A DNA stretch of 64,000 bases. It comes from an uncultured Spartobacteria bacterium (GTDB taxonomy: Bacteria; Verrucomicrobiota; Verrucomicrobiia; Chthoniobacterales; Chthoniobacteraceae). This document shows positions 25,889 through 33,838 of this stretch, piece by piece; position 1 is the first letter of the stretch, and each line of letters starts with the position of its first letter. The translations under genes were made by a program, and so were the position numbers. The stretch is from assembly GCA_903882875.1 (NCBI GenBank), contig CAIRYQ010000042.1:124001-188000 (forward strand), in the 5' to 3' direction. Below the pieces are notes generated by a model, which saw only the letters and a list, made by a program, of their open reading frames with translations, searched no databases and was not told where the DNA came from.

Positions 25889-26644
25889 TCATTTGCGCCT
25901 CCAGATGCTGGCCTGCGCGACGCTCCACTGGAATTTCCGCGCGTGCTCGCGGATGAGGAACGGCAGATCTTTTGTAAGGACGAGATCGAAGTGCCCGGAC
26001 AGCGCCGTACGGAGTCCGTCGAGCGTCGTGCGGCGCACTTCACCGGCAACGAAACCGCCGAGCCAGTTTTTACGGGGCGTGAATTCTTCGAGCCAGGTGT
26101 AAGGCGACGTGATGACAAGCTGACCGCCGCATTTCACAAGTTCGGGCAGGCGTGCAAGGAAGTGCGCAGGCTCGGTCAGGCGGTCAATGAGGTTTGCGGC
26201 GAGCACGACATCGAAGCTGCCGAGCGAGGAACGCAGCTTCTGCGCATCACCGTGCTCGAAGCTCACACGGCCGCGTGCGAGATCCGCAGGCACTCGCGCC
26301 GTGAGGGCGGTTGTGAGCGAGCCTTCGTCCGTTCGCTCGTATGCAAGGCTGCCGTCGCGTGCGAGCGTCTCAGCCGCCCCGACAAAACGGTGCGAATAAT
26401 CAACGCCGATGACTTCCGCGCAATGCCGCGTGAGTTCGAATGCCGAGCGACCGACGGCGCAGCCGAGATCCAGCGCGCGCGCATTTTTCGGAAGCGCTGT
26501 GGTGTCCACACATTCGCTCACGCAACGCACGGCGTAATCCAGCGCGGACGCGGGACCGAAATCCCACGGCAGCACTTCGTGCGGCTCGCCGTAGTGGAAG
26601 AGCAGATACTCGGAGACGAGCTTGTCAGTCTCGTAGGGATTCAT
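25889..26644 (-). CDS. Putative 4-mercaptohistidine N1-methyltransferase (OvoA C-terminal type)
   Basis: A 251-aa SAM methyltransferase matching the C-terminal domain of ovothiol synthase OvoA, here as a separate protein. The N-terminus MNPYETDKLVSEYLLFHYG is the family hallmark. SAM motif I is ALDLGCAVGRSAFE (57-70), followed by VIGVDYSHRFV, FEHGDAQKLRSS and LAANLIDRLTEPAHFL. Family members methylate the imidazole of 5-histidylcysteine-derived thiohistidine to make ovothiol A. No OvoA sulfoxide synthase domain or lyase gene is in the window. It lies 73 bases upstream of the TPMT-like gene on the same strand, so they could be co-transcribed. Confidence 0.82.
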   Translation of the reverse strand: MNPYETDKLVSEYLLFHYGEPHEVLPWDFGPASALDYAVRCVSECVDTTALPKNARALDLGCAVGRSAFELTRHCAEVIGVDYSHRFVGAAETLARDGSLAYERTDEGSLTTALTARVPADLARGRVSFEHGDAQKLRSSLGSFDVVLAANLIDRLTEPAHFLARLPELVKCGGQLVITSPYTWLEEFTPRKNWLGGFVAGEVRRTTLDGLRTALSGHFDLVLTKDLPFLIREHARKFQWSVAQASIWRRK

Positions 26645-26766
26645 TTCGAAAAGCGCGGCGTCTTGCTCCTGTTCTTAATCGCAATCTTAATCCGCGTCCA
26701 CGCCTGCCGCATTGGTCGCCGGGGGATGAAGAAAAAAATGAGAGGCAGGATTGAGACGAAGCTGCA

Positions 26767-27951
26767 TCACGCCTCGATCAATGCGCGCATGTAGGCGGCG
26801 GGCTCATAGCCTTCGATGAGCACGACGGTCTCGCCGTTGCGCGACATGCGGACTTGCGGCACTTGGATGTCGGGGGTCTTCGTCGGCGAAAAAAGAATGT
26901 CATCGTGGGTCGCGTTTTTGCGGTTGGCGAAGCGATCCGGCGTGAGCTTGCCGCCGAGATGATCGCTGCGTCCGGTGGCGACGTGCATCGTGCCGAGGAT
27001 TTTTTCATCCTGAATATCGCGCCCGCTCACCGGCAGGCGCTGCGTGCCGAAGCCGAGCTCGCCGAGTTCGCCCGTCACGGGATCGCTCGTGAGCTTTGCG
27101 TTGTGCCCCTCGATGGTCTTCGCATTTCCGCGGAGCAATGTCGCGCGCTTGATGCGTCCGCTCTCGACGTGCTGAAGGCCGATCGTGCCGTCTTCGTAGC
27201 GCATCGGGAATTCGCCGTGTGCGTCGGCCGGCACGTAGTAGATTTCGCCCGCAGGCAGGTTTGCGACATCCGGGCCGCCGCGGCAGAGGCCGTGGCTTTT
27301 CTGCGCCTCCTGTCCGCCGAGTTCGATGTGCAGCGTGTGGCGCTGGCTGTCGAAAAGGTAGTCAATCTCCACCCAGTCCGCGCGCGTCATGCCGAGGCGC
27401 AATTTTTCCGCCTCGCGGCTCACGTCGTCGTAGTCCACGGCGAGCCCGCTGCGCAAAATCGTAGCGTTCATCCCGTGCATTGTCGCGCCGCGGAAGCCGA
27501 ATTTTTTTGCAAATGCAGTGAGCGGCGCGGTCGCGGAATACGTCGAGATGCAGAGCACGATGTCGTATTTCGTGTAAATCGCGTCGGCCATTTTCACCTC
27601 GGTGCCGGTGGGTGTGAATGCGTTCTCCGGCAGATCCAGATTGCTGCCGCCAGTGACTTCATACGCGAACATTTCCCCGCCGGTGAGGCCGAGTTCCGCG
27701 AGCACTCCCTCGCGCAGGCCGAGATAGAACACCTCGTACGCGTTGCGCTGGATGCTGAGGTCGGGATTTTTCAGGAATCGGAAATCCGTGATGTCGCGCG
27801 GGTCTTCGAGGTCAATCAGGATGCACACGCGCTGCCCCGCCTCCGGTGCAAAAACGGTGCGCAGCAGGCGCGGCAGGCTGAACGGAGGGAACTGTCGATC
27901 GGTGAAATTGGCGGGCGTCCGTGATGTCGCTGACGTGATCGTGGTGCTCAT
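26767..27951 (-). CDS. M29-like (AmpS-type) metallo-aminopeptidase
   Basis: A 394-aa cytosolic protein resembling the M29 (thermophilic metalloprotease/aminopeptidase T) family. The start at 27951 (MSTTITSATSR) is the first ATG after the divergent spacer. Family-like blocks are NLPAGEIYYVPADAHGEF (metal site region with Glu), LGELGFGTQ, and DEKILGTMHVATGRSDHLGG, which corresponds to the M29 block ending in His and Gly-Gly. The N-terminal half, with VCILIDLEDPRDITDFRF and MADAIYTKYDIVLCIST, is longer than usual. The family cleaves N-terminal residues from peptides using two metal ions. It is divergent from folP. Confidence 0.62.
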   Translation of the reverse strand: MSTTITSATSRTPANFTDRQFPPFSLPRLLRTVFAPEAGQRVCILIDLEDPRDITDFRFLKNPDLSIQRNAYEVFYLGLREGVLAELGLTGGEMFAYEVTGGSNLDLPENAFTPTGTEVKMADAIYTKYDIVLCISTYSATAPLTAFAKKFGFRGATMHGMNATILRSGLAVDYDDVSREAEKLRLGMTRADWVEIDYLFDSQRHTLHIELGGQEAQKSHGLCRGGPDVANLPAGEIYYVPADAHGEFPMRYEDGTIGLQHVESGRIKRATLLRGNAKTIEGHNAKLTSDPVTGELGELGFGTQRLPVSGRDIQDEKILGTMHVATGRSDHLGGKLTPDRFANRKNATHDDILFSPTKTPDIQVPQVRMSRNGETVVLIEGYEPAAYMRALIEA

Positions 27952-28009
27952 GGTGATTGCGCTTGGGTTTGTCGTGATGAGTCGGTTTACGTCCAGAGGG
28001 GCAGTAACG

Positions 28010-28882
28010 ATGCACGAAAATTCCGACAAACCACAAATCATTTGGCGAACACGCACTCGCGAGTTTGATCTCACGAGCCGCGGGATCGTCATGGGCATTT
28101 TGAATGTGACGCCCGATTCGTTCAGCGACGGCGGGCGGTTTCAGAACACGGATTCGGCGCTTGCGCACGCTGAGGAAATGATCGCGCACGGCGCGGAGAT
28201 CATTGATGTCGGTGGCGAGAGCACGCGGCCCGGCGCGGAGCCGGTGGACGAGCGCGAGGAGATGCGGCGGGTGCTGCCGATTATTGAGCGGCTCGTGAAA
28301 CTGGACGGACACGGCGGGAGGTTCGTTGTGAGCATTGACACGATGAAGGCCGCAGTCGCTCGCGCCGCGATGGACGCAGGCGCGTCGGTGATCAACGACG
28401 TCGGAGGCTTCCGCGACGGTGCGATGCTCGCGGCGGCCAAAGACACCGGCGCCGGCGTGGTGGTCATGCACATGCAGGGCGAACCCAGAACCATGCAGGA
28501 CGATCCGCGCTACGACGATGTGTGCATCGCCGTGCGGGAATTCTTTTGCGCGGCCCTGCGGAATTGCATAGCCTCCAGCGTGCCTGCCGCAGCGACAGCC
28601 TTTGACCCCGGAATCGGATTCGGAAAAACGACTGCGCACAATCTTGCCCTGCTGCGGCACGTCGGGGAGATCGCGCTGCCGGGGCGCGCGTTTGCAGTCG
28701 GCGTTTCGCGCAAAAGCTTCATCGGAAAAGTGACGGGCTCCGCCGCAGTGGAAGATCGTGACTGGCCGACGGTCGCGCTCACATGCCACGCGCGCGCGAA
28801 CGGGGCGCGCATCTTCCGCGTGCATGATGTGAAACCCAATGTGGAGGCGCTCCGGATGACGGAAGCGATTCTCGGCGGATGA
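28010..28882 (+). CDS. folP: Dihydropteroate synthase
   Basis: A 290-aa enzyme that condenses 6-hydroxymethyl-dihydropterin pyrophosphate with p-aminobenzoate in folate synthesis. The family blocks are MGILNVTPDSFSDGGRF (about 28-44), IIDVGGESTRPGAE, VSIDTMKAAVARAA, INDVGGF, VVVMHMQGEPRTMQ, FDPGIGFGKTTAHN and VGVSRKSFIG. The start at 28010 follows AGAGGGG and gives a normal length; a longer in-frame extension lies over the divergent promoter region. Its stop overlaps the cdaA start by 4 bases (ATGA), which couples folate synthesis to the c-di-AMP/peptidoglycan gene set. Confidence 0.95.
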   Translation: MHENSDKPQIIWRTRTREFDLTSRGIVMGILNVTPDSFSDGGRFQNTDSALAHAEEMIAHGAEIIDVGGESTRPGAEPVDEREEMRRVLPIIERLVKLDGHGGRFVVSIDTMKAAVARAAMDAGASVINDVGGFRDGAMLAAAKDTGAGVVVMHMQGEPRTMQDDPRYDDVCIAVREFFCAALRNCIASSVPAAATAFDPGIGFGKTTAHNLALLRHVGEIALPGRAFAVGVSRKSFIGKVTGSAAVEDRDWPTVALTCHARANGARIFRVHDVKPNVEALRMTEAILGG

Positions 28883-29763
28883 TCATCGCGACGATGCAGG
28901 AGATGGCGCTGGCGTATTGGAAGGACGCGCTGGAGATTCTCATTCTCGCGGTGGGGATTTACTACGCGTATGTCGGACTGCGTGGCACGCGCGGTCTGCG
29001 TGTCCTCACCGGTCTCGGGTCGCTCGTGTTGGCGCTTGTGCTGCTGTCACACCTTTTCGGACTCGTGGTGATCAGTTGGCTGCTCCAGCGGATTTCCGCG
29101 GTCGTCATCCTGGCGCTGGTCGTGATTTTCCAGCCGGAACTCCGCCGGATGCTTGCGCAGGTCGGCAGCCACCACATTTTCGGCATCGCGCCGGAGAACA
29201 AGGAGATCGTCGAGGAACTCGCGCAGACGGCATTCGATCTTTCCAGCCGCCAGCTCGGCGCGCTGATCGCCATCGAGCGCGGGACGGACATCCAGTCGCA
29301 CATCGAGAGCGGCGTGATGATTGACAGCAAGCTCTCGCCGGAACTCATCGTCACCATCTTTCATCCGAAGACTCCGCTGCACGACGGCGGGCTCATTGTG
29401 CGCGGTGACCGCATCGTGAGCGCGGGCTGCATTTTTCCCGTGAGCCAGCGGCAGGACATTGACCGCAATCTCGGCCTGCGGCATCGCGCGGCCATCGGTC
29501 TCACCGAGGAGAGCGACGCGATCGTGCTCATCGTGAGCGAGGAGACCGGCGGCGTCTCGCTCTGCTACCGAGGGAAGCTTGAACGCGAATTCACTCCCGC
29601 GAGCTTGCGCGCGCGGCTTTCCGAACTACTGATGATGGCCCCCGATGAAAGCACTGCTCATGAACAACCTGCTGGCGAAGACAGTCTCGCTGGCGCTGGC
29701 GATCCTCCTGTGGGTGGTCATCCGGAAAAGCCAGTTGAACGACACGACAACATCGCAGCCTAA
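28879..29763 (+). CDS. cdaA: Diadenylate cyclase (c-di-AMP synthase)
   Basis: A 294-aa membrane-anchored diadenylate cyclase of the CdaA type. Three transmembrane helices (about 17-35, 40-60 and 62-84) precede a DAC domain. The catalytic motifs are DGG (169-171, in PLHDGGLIVRGD) and RHRAA (201-205, in LGLRHRAAIGL). It makes c-di-AMP from two ATP and in Firmicutes sits in cdaA-cdaR-glmM. Here it follows folP with an ATGA overlap. Its last 40 codons carry a second frame, the small CdaR-like gene, so its C-terminal tail (rich in Pro, Gly and acidic residues) is probably not under strong selection for sequence. Confidence 0.93.
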   Translation: MIIATMQEMALAYWKDALEILILAVGIYYAYVGLRGTRGLRVLTGLGSLVLALVLLSHLFGLVVISWLLQRISAVVILALVVIFQPELRRMLAQVGSHHIFGIAPENKEIVEELAQTAFDLSSRQLGALIAIERGTDIQSHIESGVMIDSKLSPELIVTIFHPKTPLHDGGLIVRGDRIVSAGCIFPVSQRQDIDRNLGLRHRAAIGLTEESDAIVLIVSEETGGVSLCYRGKLEREFTPASLRARLSELLMMAPDESTAHEQPAGEDSLAGAGDPPVGGHPEKPVERHDNIAA

Positions 29764-29815
29764 AAGCGCGCGCAGCATCGAGTTTGGAGCGACAGCGTAT
29801 GGGGAAAAAAAGTAG
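29645..29815 (+). CDS. 56-aa single-pass membrane protein, reduced CdaR/YbbR-like
   Basis: A small ORF in another frame, overlapping the end of cdaA by 119 bases and the start of glmM by 17. The product begins MKALLMNNLLAKTVSLALAI, then LLWVVIRKSQ. This is the polar-then-hydrophobic N-terminal anchor, ending in LLWVVIR-K, that starts CdaR/YbbR proteins. It ends after a short Thr/Ser/Lys tail with no YbbR repeat. In Firmicutes CdaR sits at this exact place, between cdaA and glmM, and regulates CdaA through the membrane. I infer a stripped-down partner of CdaA. It may be a translated remnant only. Confidence 0.6.
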   Translation: MKALLMNNLLAKTVSLALAILLWVVIRKSQLNDTTTSQPKSARSIEFGATAYGEKK

Positions 29816-31214
29816 CGGCGTGGCAGAATCGCTCGACAGCAACAGAAAACTTTTCGGCACGGACGGCGTTCGCGGAGTCGCAAACCTCGAACCCGTCACC
29901 GCCGAGACCGCGCTGAAGCTCGGACGTGCGGCGGCGCACGTCTTCACCGAGGCCGGCCGGCTCACGCACCGCACGGATCGCCGGCCGGTGATCGTCATCG
30001 GCAAGGACACGCGACTTTCCGGCTACATGCTCGAAAATGCGATGGCCGCGGGCCTGATGTCGCTCGGCGTGGATGTCTTCCTCCTCGGCCCGCTGCCGAC
30101 TCCCGGCGTCGCCTACATTACGCGTTCGCTGCGCGCGGATGGCGGCATCGTGCTCAGCGCGTCGCACAATCCGTACGAGGACAACGGCATCAAATTTTTC
30201 CGCCACGACGGCTACAAGCTCGACGACGCGATCGAGAAGAGGATCGAGCAGCTCGTGTTCAGCGGCGAAATCGAGGCCATCCGGCCCACCGCGGGGAAAA
30301 TCGGCCAGGCGCGACGGATTGACGACGCGCTCGGACGGTATGTCGAACATGCGAAGGCGAGTTTTCCAAAGGGGCTCACGCTCGAAGGCATCCGCATCGC
30401 CGTGGATGCCGGCAACGGGGCGGCCTACAAGAGCACGCCGTGGATCCTGCGCGAACTCGGCGCGACGTGCTCCATTTTCCACGACAAGCCGGACGGGCGG
30501 AACATCAACGCAAACTGTGGCAGCACGTATCCGAATGAAATCGTCCGGCTCGTGAAGGAGACCGGCGCGCACATCGGCATCAGCCACGACGGCGACGCCG
30601 ATCGCGTTCAGCTTTGCGATGAAAAGGGCGAAGTCGTGGACGGCGACGACATCCTCGCAATCGCCGCCGTGGATCACCTGCGCCGCGGCGAACTCGCAAA
30701 GGACACGCTCGTCGCGACCGTGATGAGCAACTTCGGTCTCGATGAAACACTGCACGCCCACAAGGGCCGCGTGCTGCGCACGAAGGTCGGCGACCGCCAC
30801 GTCATCGAGGCGATGCTGCGCGACGATCTGAACGTCGGAGGCGAGCAGAGCGGCCACATGATTTTCCGCGACTACTCGACGACCGGCGACGGCATCGTGA
30901 GCGCGCTGCAAATCCTGCGCATCATGGCCGAGAGCGGGAAGCCGCTCAGCGAACTCAAGCAGTGCCTCCACAAATATCCGCAGGCACAGCGCAACCTGAA
31001 GGTGCGCGAGAAAATCCCGCTTGAGCAGATGCCCGACGTGACCGCGCTCGTGAGCGAGGCTGAAAAAATCCTCAATGGTGCGGGCCGCGTGCTTCTGCGC
31101 TACAGCGGCACCGAGCCGAAGATCCGCCTGCTCATCGAGGGCCGCGACAGCGCGCTCATCGAATCGCACGCCGACCGGATCGCGGGAGCGATCAATGCGC
31201 GGATCGGCGTGTGA
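29799..31214 (+). CDS. glmM: Phosphoglucosamine mutase
   Basis: Converts glucosamine-6-phosphate to glucosamine-1-phosphate for UDP-GlcNAc and peptidoglycan synthesis. It is 471 aa, slightly longer at the N-terminus than most. The phosphoserine motif is SASHNP with Ser122, the metal-binding loop is DGDADR (about 262-267), the sugar-binding GGEQSGHMIF follows, and RYSGTEPKIR is the phosphate-binding block near the C-terminus. The ATG at 29799 is preferred over a TTG at 29784. Placement after cdaA mirrors the Firmicutes cdaA-cdaR-glmM operon, where CdaA and GlmM proteins interact. Confidence 0.94.
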   Translation: MGKKSSGVAESLDSNRKLFGTDGVRGVANLEPVTAETALKLGRAAAHVFTEAGRLTHRTDRRPVIVIGKDTRLSGYMLENAMAAGLMSLGVDVFLLGPLPTPGVAYITRSLRADGGIVLSASHNPYEDNGIKFFRHDGYKLDDAIEKRIEQLVFSGEIEAIRPTAGKIGQARRIDDALGRYVEHAKASFPKGLTLEGIRIAVDAGNGAAYKSTPWILRELGATCSIFHDKPDGRNINANCGSTYPNEIVRLVKETGAHIGISHDGDADRVQLCDEKGEVVDGDDILAIAAVDHLRRGELAKDTLVATVMSNFGLDETLHAHKGRVLRTKVGDRHVIEAMLRDDLNVGGEQSGHMIFRDYSTTGDGIVSALQILRIMAESGKPLSELKQCLHKYPQAQRNLKVREKIPLEQMPDVTALVSEAEKILNGAGRVLLRYSGTEPKIRLLIEGRDSALIESHADRIAGAINARIGV

Positions 31215-31300
31215 TTCGGACCGTCGCCGAGCGTTCAGGTGACATCATCGGGATTCGCGCAAAGCGGGTGGCTTACCCAATTCGCTCCTCGTATCCAAGA

Positions 31301-33097
31301 CTATCTCGGCTTTGGATTCCGCGCGCGCCACACGACGAAAAGGAGCACGCCGAGCGCGACGCCAAGGAGCGGCATGCGCATCGTGGAGAACGTGAAAATG
31401 GGTTTCTTCCGCGCAGTCGCGAAGTCTGCGGTGAAGAGCACTGTTGGTTCCGTTTCCCCGCCCGCCACGACGCGCACGGTGTAGAGCGTCCCCGGCTTGA
31501 GCCCGCGCAGTGCCGCAGTCATCTGCTCGCCTGTCGGCGTGATGGTCACGCTGGCCAGCGATGACCATCCGATTTGCAGTTCGCCTCCGTCGGAGAGGGA
31601 AAGCTCGCGGGCCTCGATGCGCAGGTTGTCCGTCGGGCCCAGGCTTGCGGGCCACTCGATCAGCGCGGTGTCCGTGCCAGTGCCGCGCGCGAATTTTCCG
31701 AGCATGTTCGGGACGTCGCGCGCCTCGGCGGGGATGAGTGATTGCTGGTCTTCCTTCGGCGCGTTGGTGTCTTCCGCGGTGTCCGGTTTTTTTTCCGGCG
31801 CGGACGGTGAGGTGCGTGCCTGCGTCCGAATTTGTGGGGGCTCCGTAATCTCCGCCTTCACTTGCACGATCGCCGAACCGCCCTCGCCGCTGGCTTTCAG
31901 TTCGGACTGAAACGTGCCCGCGTTCACGCTGCGCGCGAGGATGCGGATTTCCACGCGACCGCGCGCGGGCGCGGTGACGACCTTCGTCCCGAGATCGAAC
32001 GGGGGGGCGACATCAAGCAGTACGGTCACCGGCTCGCCGCCGCTGTTTTCCAAAATCGCCGTGCCGCTCGCGGCCTGTTCGCCGGCGTCGCCCTTGATAC
32101 TCACTTCCGGGGACGTGAATTTTAGAATCGCGCCAACTGCGACCGCGTGGACATTTACGCTCGCGCTCCATTCCTTGCTGGTCAGCTTCACCACATCGTC
32201 AAACGCCGCGCCCACGGCGGCATCGGCGAAGACGGGAATGTCCGACGTGCTGCGCGCCGGGATGCGGACGGTGTGATCGGTCAGAAGTTTCTCCCCGGCT
32301 TCCATGCCGACGTTTGCATCCTCGTCGGAGCGGTTCGTGATTTTCAGCACGCCCATGCGAGTCTGGTTTCCGGGTTGCGCGGTGAGCTTCACGAGCGCCG
32401 GCGCAACCCCGAGGCGCGGCTCCGCGCTCGCGCGCAGCCCGATGACCTTCCGCTGCGTGCCGCCGATGATCGCCTCGCCCGTGCGCACGCCCGGCTGTGT
32501 CGGCGAGAAAACGAGTTTGATCAGCGCAGTCCGGTTCGCGGCGATTTTGAAAACCTTTAGTCCCTCGATGCTCCACGGCTCCTCCACGGACACTTCGCCT
32601 TCGAGAAATCCGCCGCCTTCATTGGTGATTTCCAGTTCCGCCGTGCTCCGCTGGCCGGGGAACACCGGCGGAAATTCCAGTTCGTTTGCTGCGGTGAGTT
32701 TTGGCTGCGGGACTATGGGATCGGAAAACCGGAGCACGATCACCCCCGGAGCGGAGACGCCCTCGGAGCTGCGTACCGCGTAGGAAAAGTGATCCTCGGG
32801 CGCATGGCTGCGTGCGGATGGCGTGTAGATCACCGTCGCCGTGTTCAGCGCGCCGTTCTTCAACGCCGAGAGCTTTCCGTGCTCGGGCGGTGTGCGGATG
32901 ATGAATTCCAGCAGCTCGCCGCGGGTGCCGTGGATGCCGAGCGGCACGGCGATTTTTTCGCCGCGCTGTGCGGCGATGGTCTGCGACACGACCGGCGGCG
33001 GCACTGCGGAACCCCGCGAATCGCGGCGGCCCTGCGCCCAGACGGATGAGAGCAGGGAGGCAGCGAGCGTCGCGGCGATGAGCGTCTTGATGAGCAC
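31301..33097 (-). CDS. Exported Ig-like/fibronectin-type repeat protein with C-terminal anchor
   Basis: A 598-aa protein with a GTG start at 33097 chosen for its signal peptide (LIKTLIAATLAASLLSSVWA). It contains several beta-sandwich domains of the ASH/HYDIN or MSP type. One is marked by ELEFPPVFPGQRSTAELEIT and the next by ALVKLTAQPGNQTRMGVLKI. A disordered linker of about 35 residues follows (KKPDTAEDTNAPKED), then a fibronectin type III-like domain with LRGLKPGTLYTVRVV. A C-terminal transmembrane helix (PLLGVALGVLLFVVWRAR) anchors it with a short basic tail. It is probably a periplasm-facing or surface-exposed structural protein; no enzymatic motif is seen. Confidence 0.72.
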   Translation of the reverse strand: MLIKTLIAATLAASLLSSVWAQGRRDSRGSAVPPPVVSQTIAAQRGEKIAVPLGIHGTRGELLEFIIRTPPEHGKLSALKNGALNTATVIYTPSARSHAPEDHFSYAVRSSEGVSAPGVIVLRFSDPIVPQPKLTAANELEFPPVFPGQRSTAELEITNEGGGFLEGEVSVEEPWSIEGLKVFKIAANRTALIKLVFSPTQPGVRTGEAIIGGTQRKVIGLRASAEPRLGVAPALVKLTAQPGNQTRMGVLKITNRSDEDANVGMEAGEKLLTDHTVRIPARSTSDIPVFADAAVGAAFDDVVKLTSKEWSASVNVHAVAVGAILKFTSPEVSIKGDAGEQAASGTAILENSGGEPVTVLLDVAPPFDLGTKVVTAPARGRVEIRILARSVNAGTFQSELKASGEGGSAIVQVKAEITEPPQIRTQARTSPSAPEKKPDTAEDTNAPKEDQQSLIPAEARDVPNMLGKFARGTGTDTALIEWPASLGPTDNLRIEARELSLSDGGELQIGWSSLASVTITPTGEQMTAALRGLKPGTLYTVRVVAGGETEPTVLFTADFATARKKPIFTFSTMRMPLLGVALGVLLFVVWRARNPKPR

Positions 33098-33203
33098 GGG
33101 GCGGTGTGACCGGTTATAAACACCGCGCCGCGCGGCTTGCAATGCGGCTTGCTGATTTCCGTCATTGCGGCTCTTGCGCGCACTTCCATACAAGTGCGCT
33201 GCA

Positions 33204-33815
33204 ATGCTCCGTTCCCGCCAAGCCGCAATTTTCGCGATGACCCTGCTCGGGCACGCAGGTGTGCGTGCTGGAGGGAAGGACGCGGAGCAGCCTGATGCGA
33301 AACCCGCCGAGAGGGGCGCGAAGGATTTGATCAAAAAACAGGAGCCGCTGCGTACCGTCCCGGAAATTTACCTGAAATCTAAGCCGGAGAACACGCGCCT
33401 CGTCGTGAACCTCGCGACCCAGCGCATCGTGATGCTCGTCGGCGGAGCGATGTGCATTGATTCGCCAATCTCCTCGGGAAAACGCGGCGCCGCGACGCAG
33501 CCGGGGACTTTCACCGTGCTGGAAAAAATCAAAAAGCACGAGTCCACGACCTACGGCAGCTTTGTGGACAAGCTTGGGCGAAGCGTGCGTTCTGGCGTGA
33601 GCATGAAGCTCGATGCCGCGCCGGCAGGCACGCATTACGTCGCCACGCCGATGCCGTTTTTCTGCCGCTTCACGGAGGCAGGCCTCGGCATTCACGGAGG
33701 AACGCTGCCGGGCTATCCCGCGTCACAAGGCTCTATCCGCGTGCCGGACGATGTCGCGCGGTTCATCTACGAAAAGGTGCAGGTCGGCACCGTGATCGAG
33801 ATCAAGGCGGAATGA
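33204..33815 (+). CDS. L,D-transpeptidase (YkuD) homologue with catalytic Cys replaced by Ser
   Basis: A 203-aa exported YkuD-fold protein. The start at 33204 gives a weak signal peptide (MLRSRQAAIFAMTLLGHAGV). The fold is marked by LVVNLATQRIVMLVGGAM, DSPISSGKRGAATQPGTFTV, and the active-site block GLGIHGGTLPGYPASQGSIR. In active L,D-transpeptidases this block reads H-G...S-H-G-C-I-R. Here His164 is kept but S-H-G-C has become S-Q-G-S (Ser177), so the cysteine nucleophile is missing. It may be a peptidoglycan-binding or inactive paralogue, or a Ser-dependent variant. It is divergent from the Ig-like gene, about 107 bases away. Confidence 0.8.
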   Translation: MLRSRQAAIFAMTLLGHAGVRAGGKDAEQPDAKPAERGAKDLIKKQEPLRTVPEIYLKSKPENTRLVVNLATQRIVMLVGGAMCIDSPISSGKRGAATQPGTFTVLEKIKKHESTTYGSFVDKLGRSVRSGVSMKLDAAPAGTHYVATPMPFFCRFTEAGLGIHGGTLPGYPASQGSIRVPDDVARFIYEKVQVGTVIEIKAE

Positions 33816-33838
33816 CGGAGTCGCATGAGGCCCCTTCG

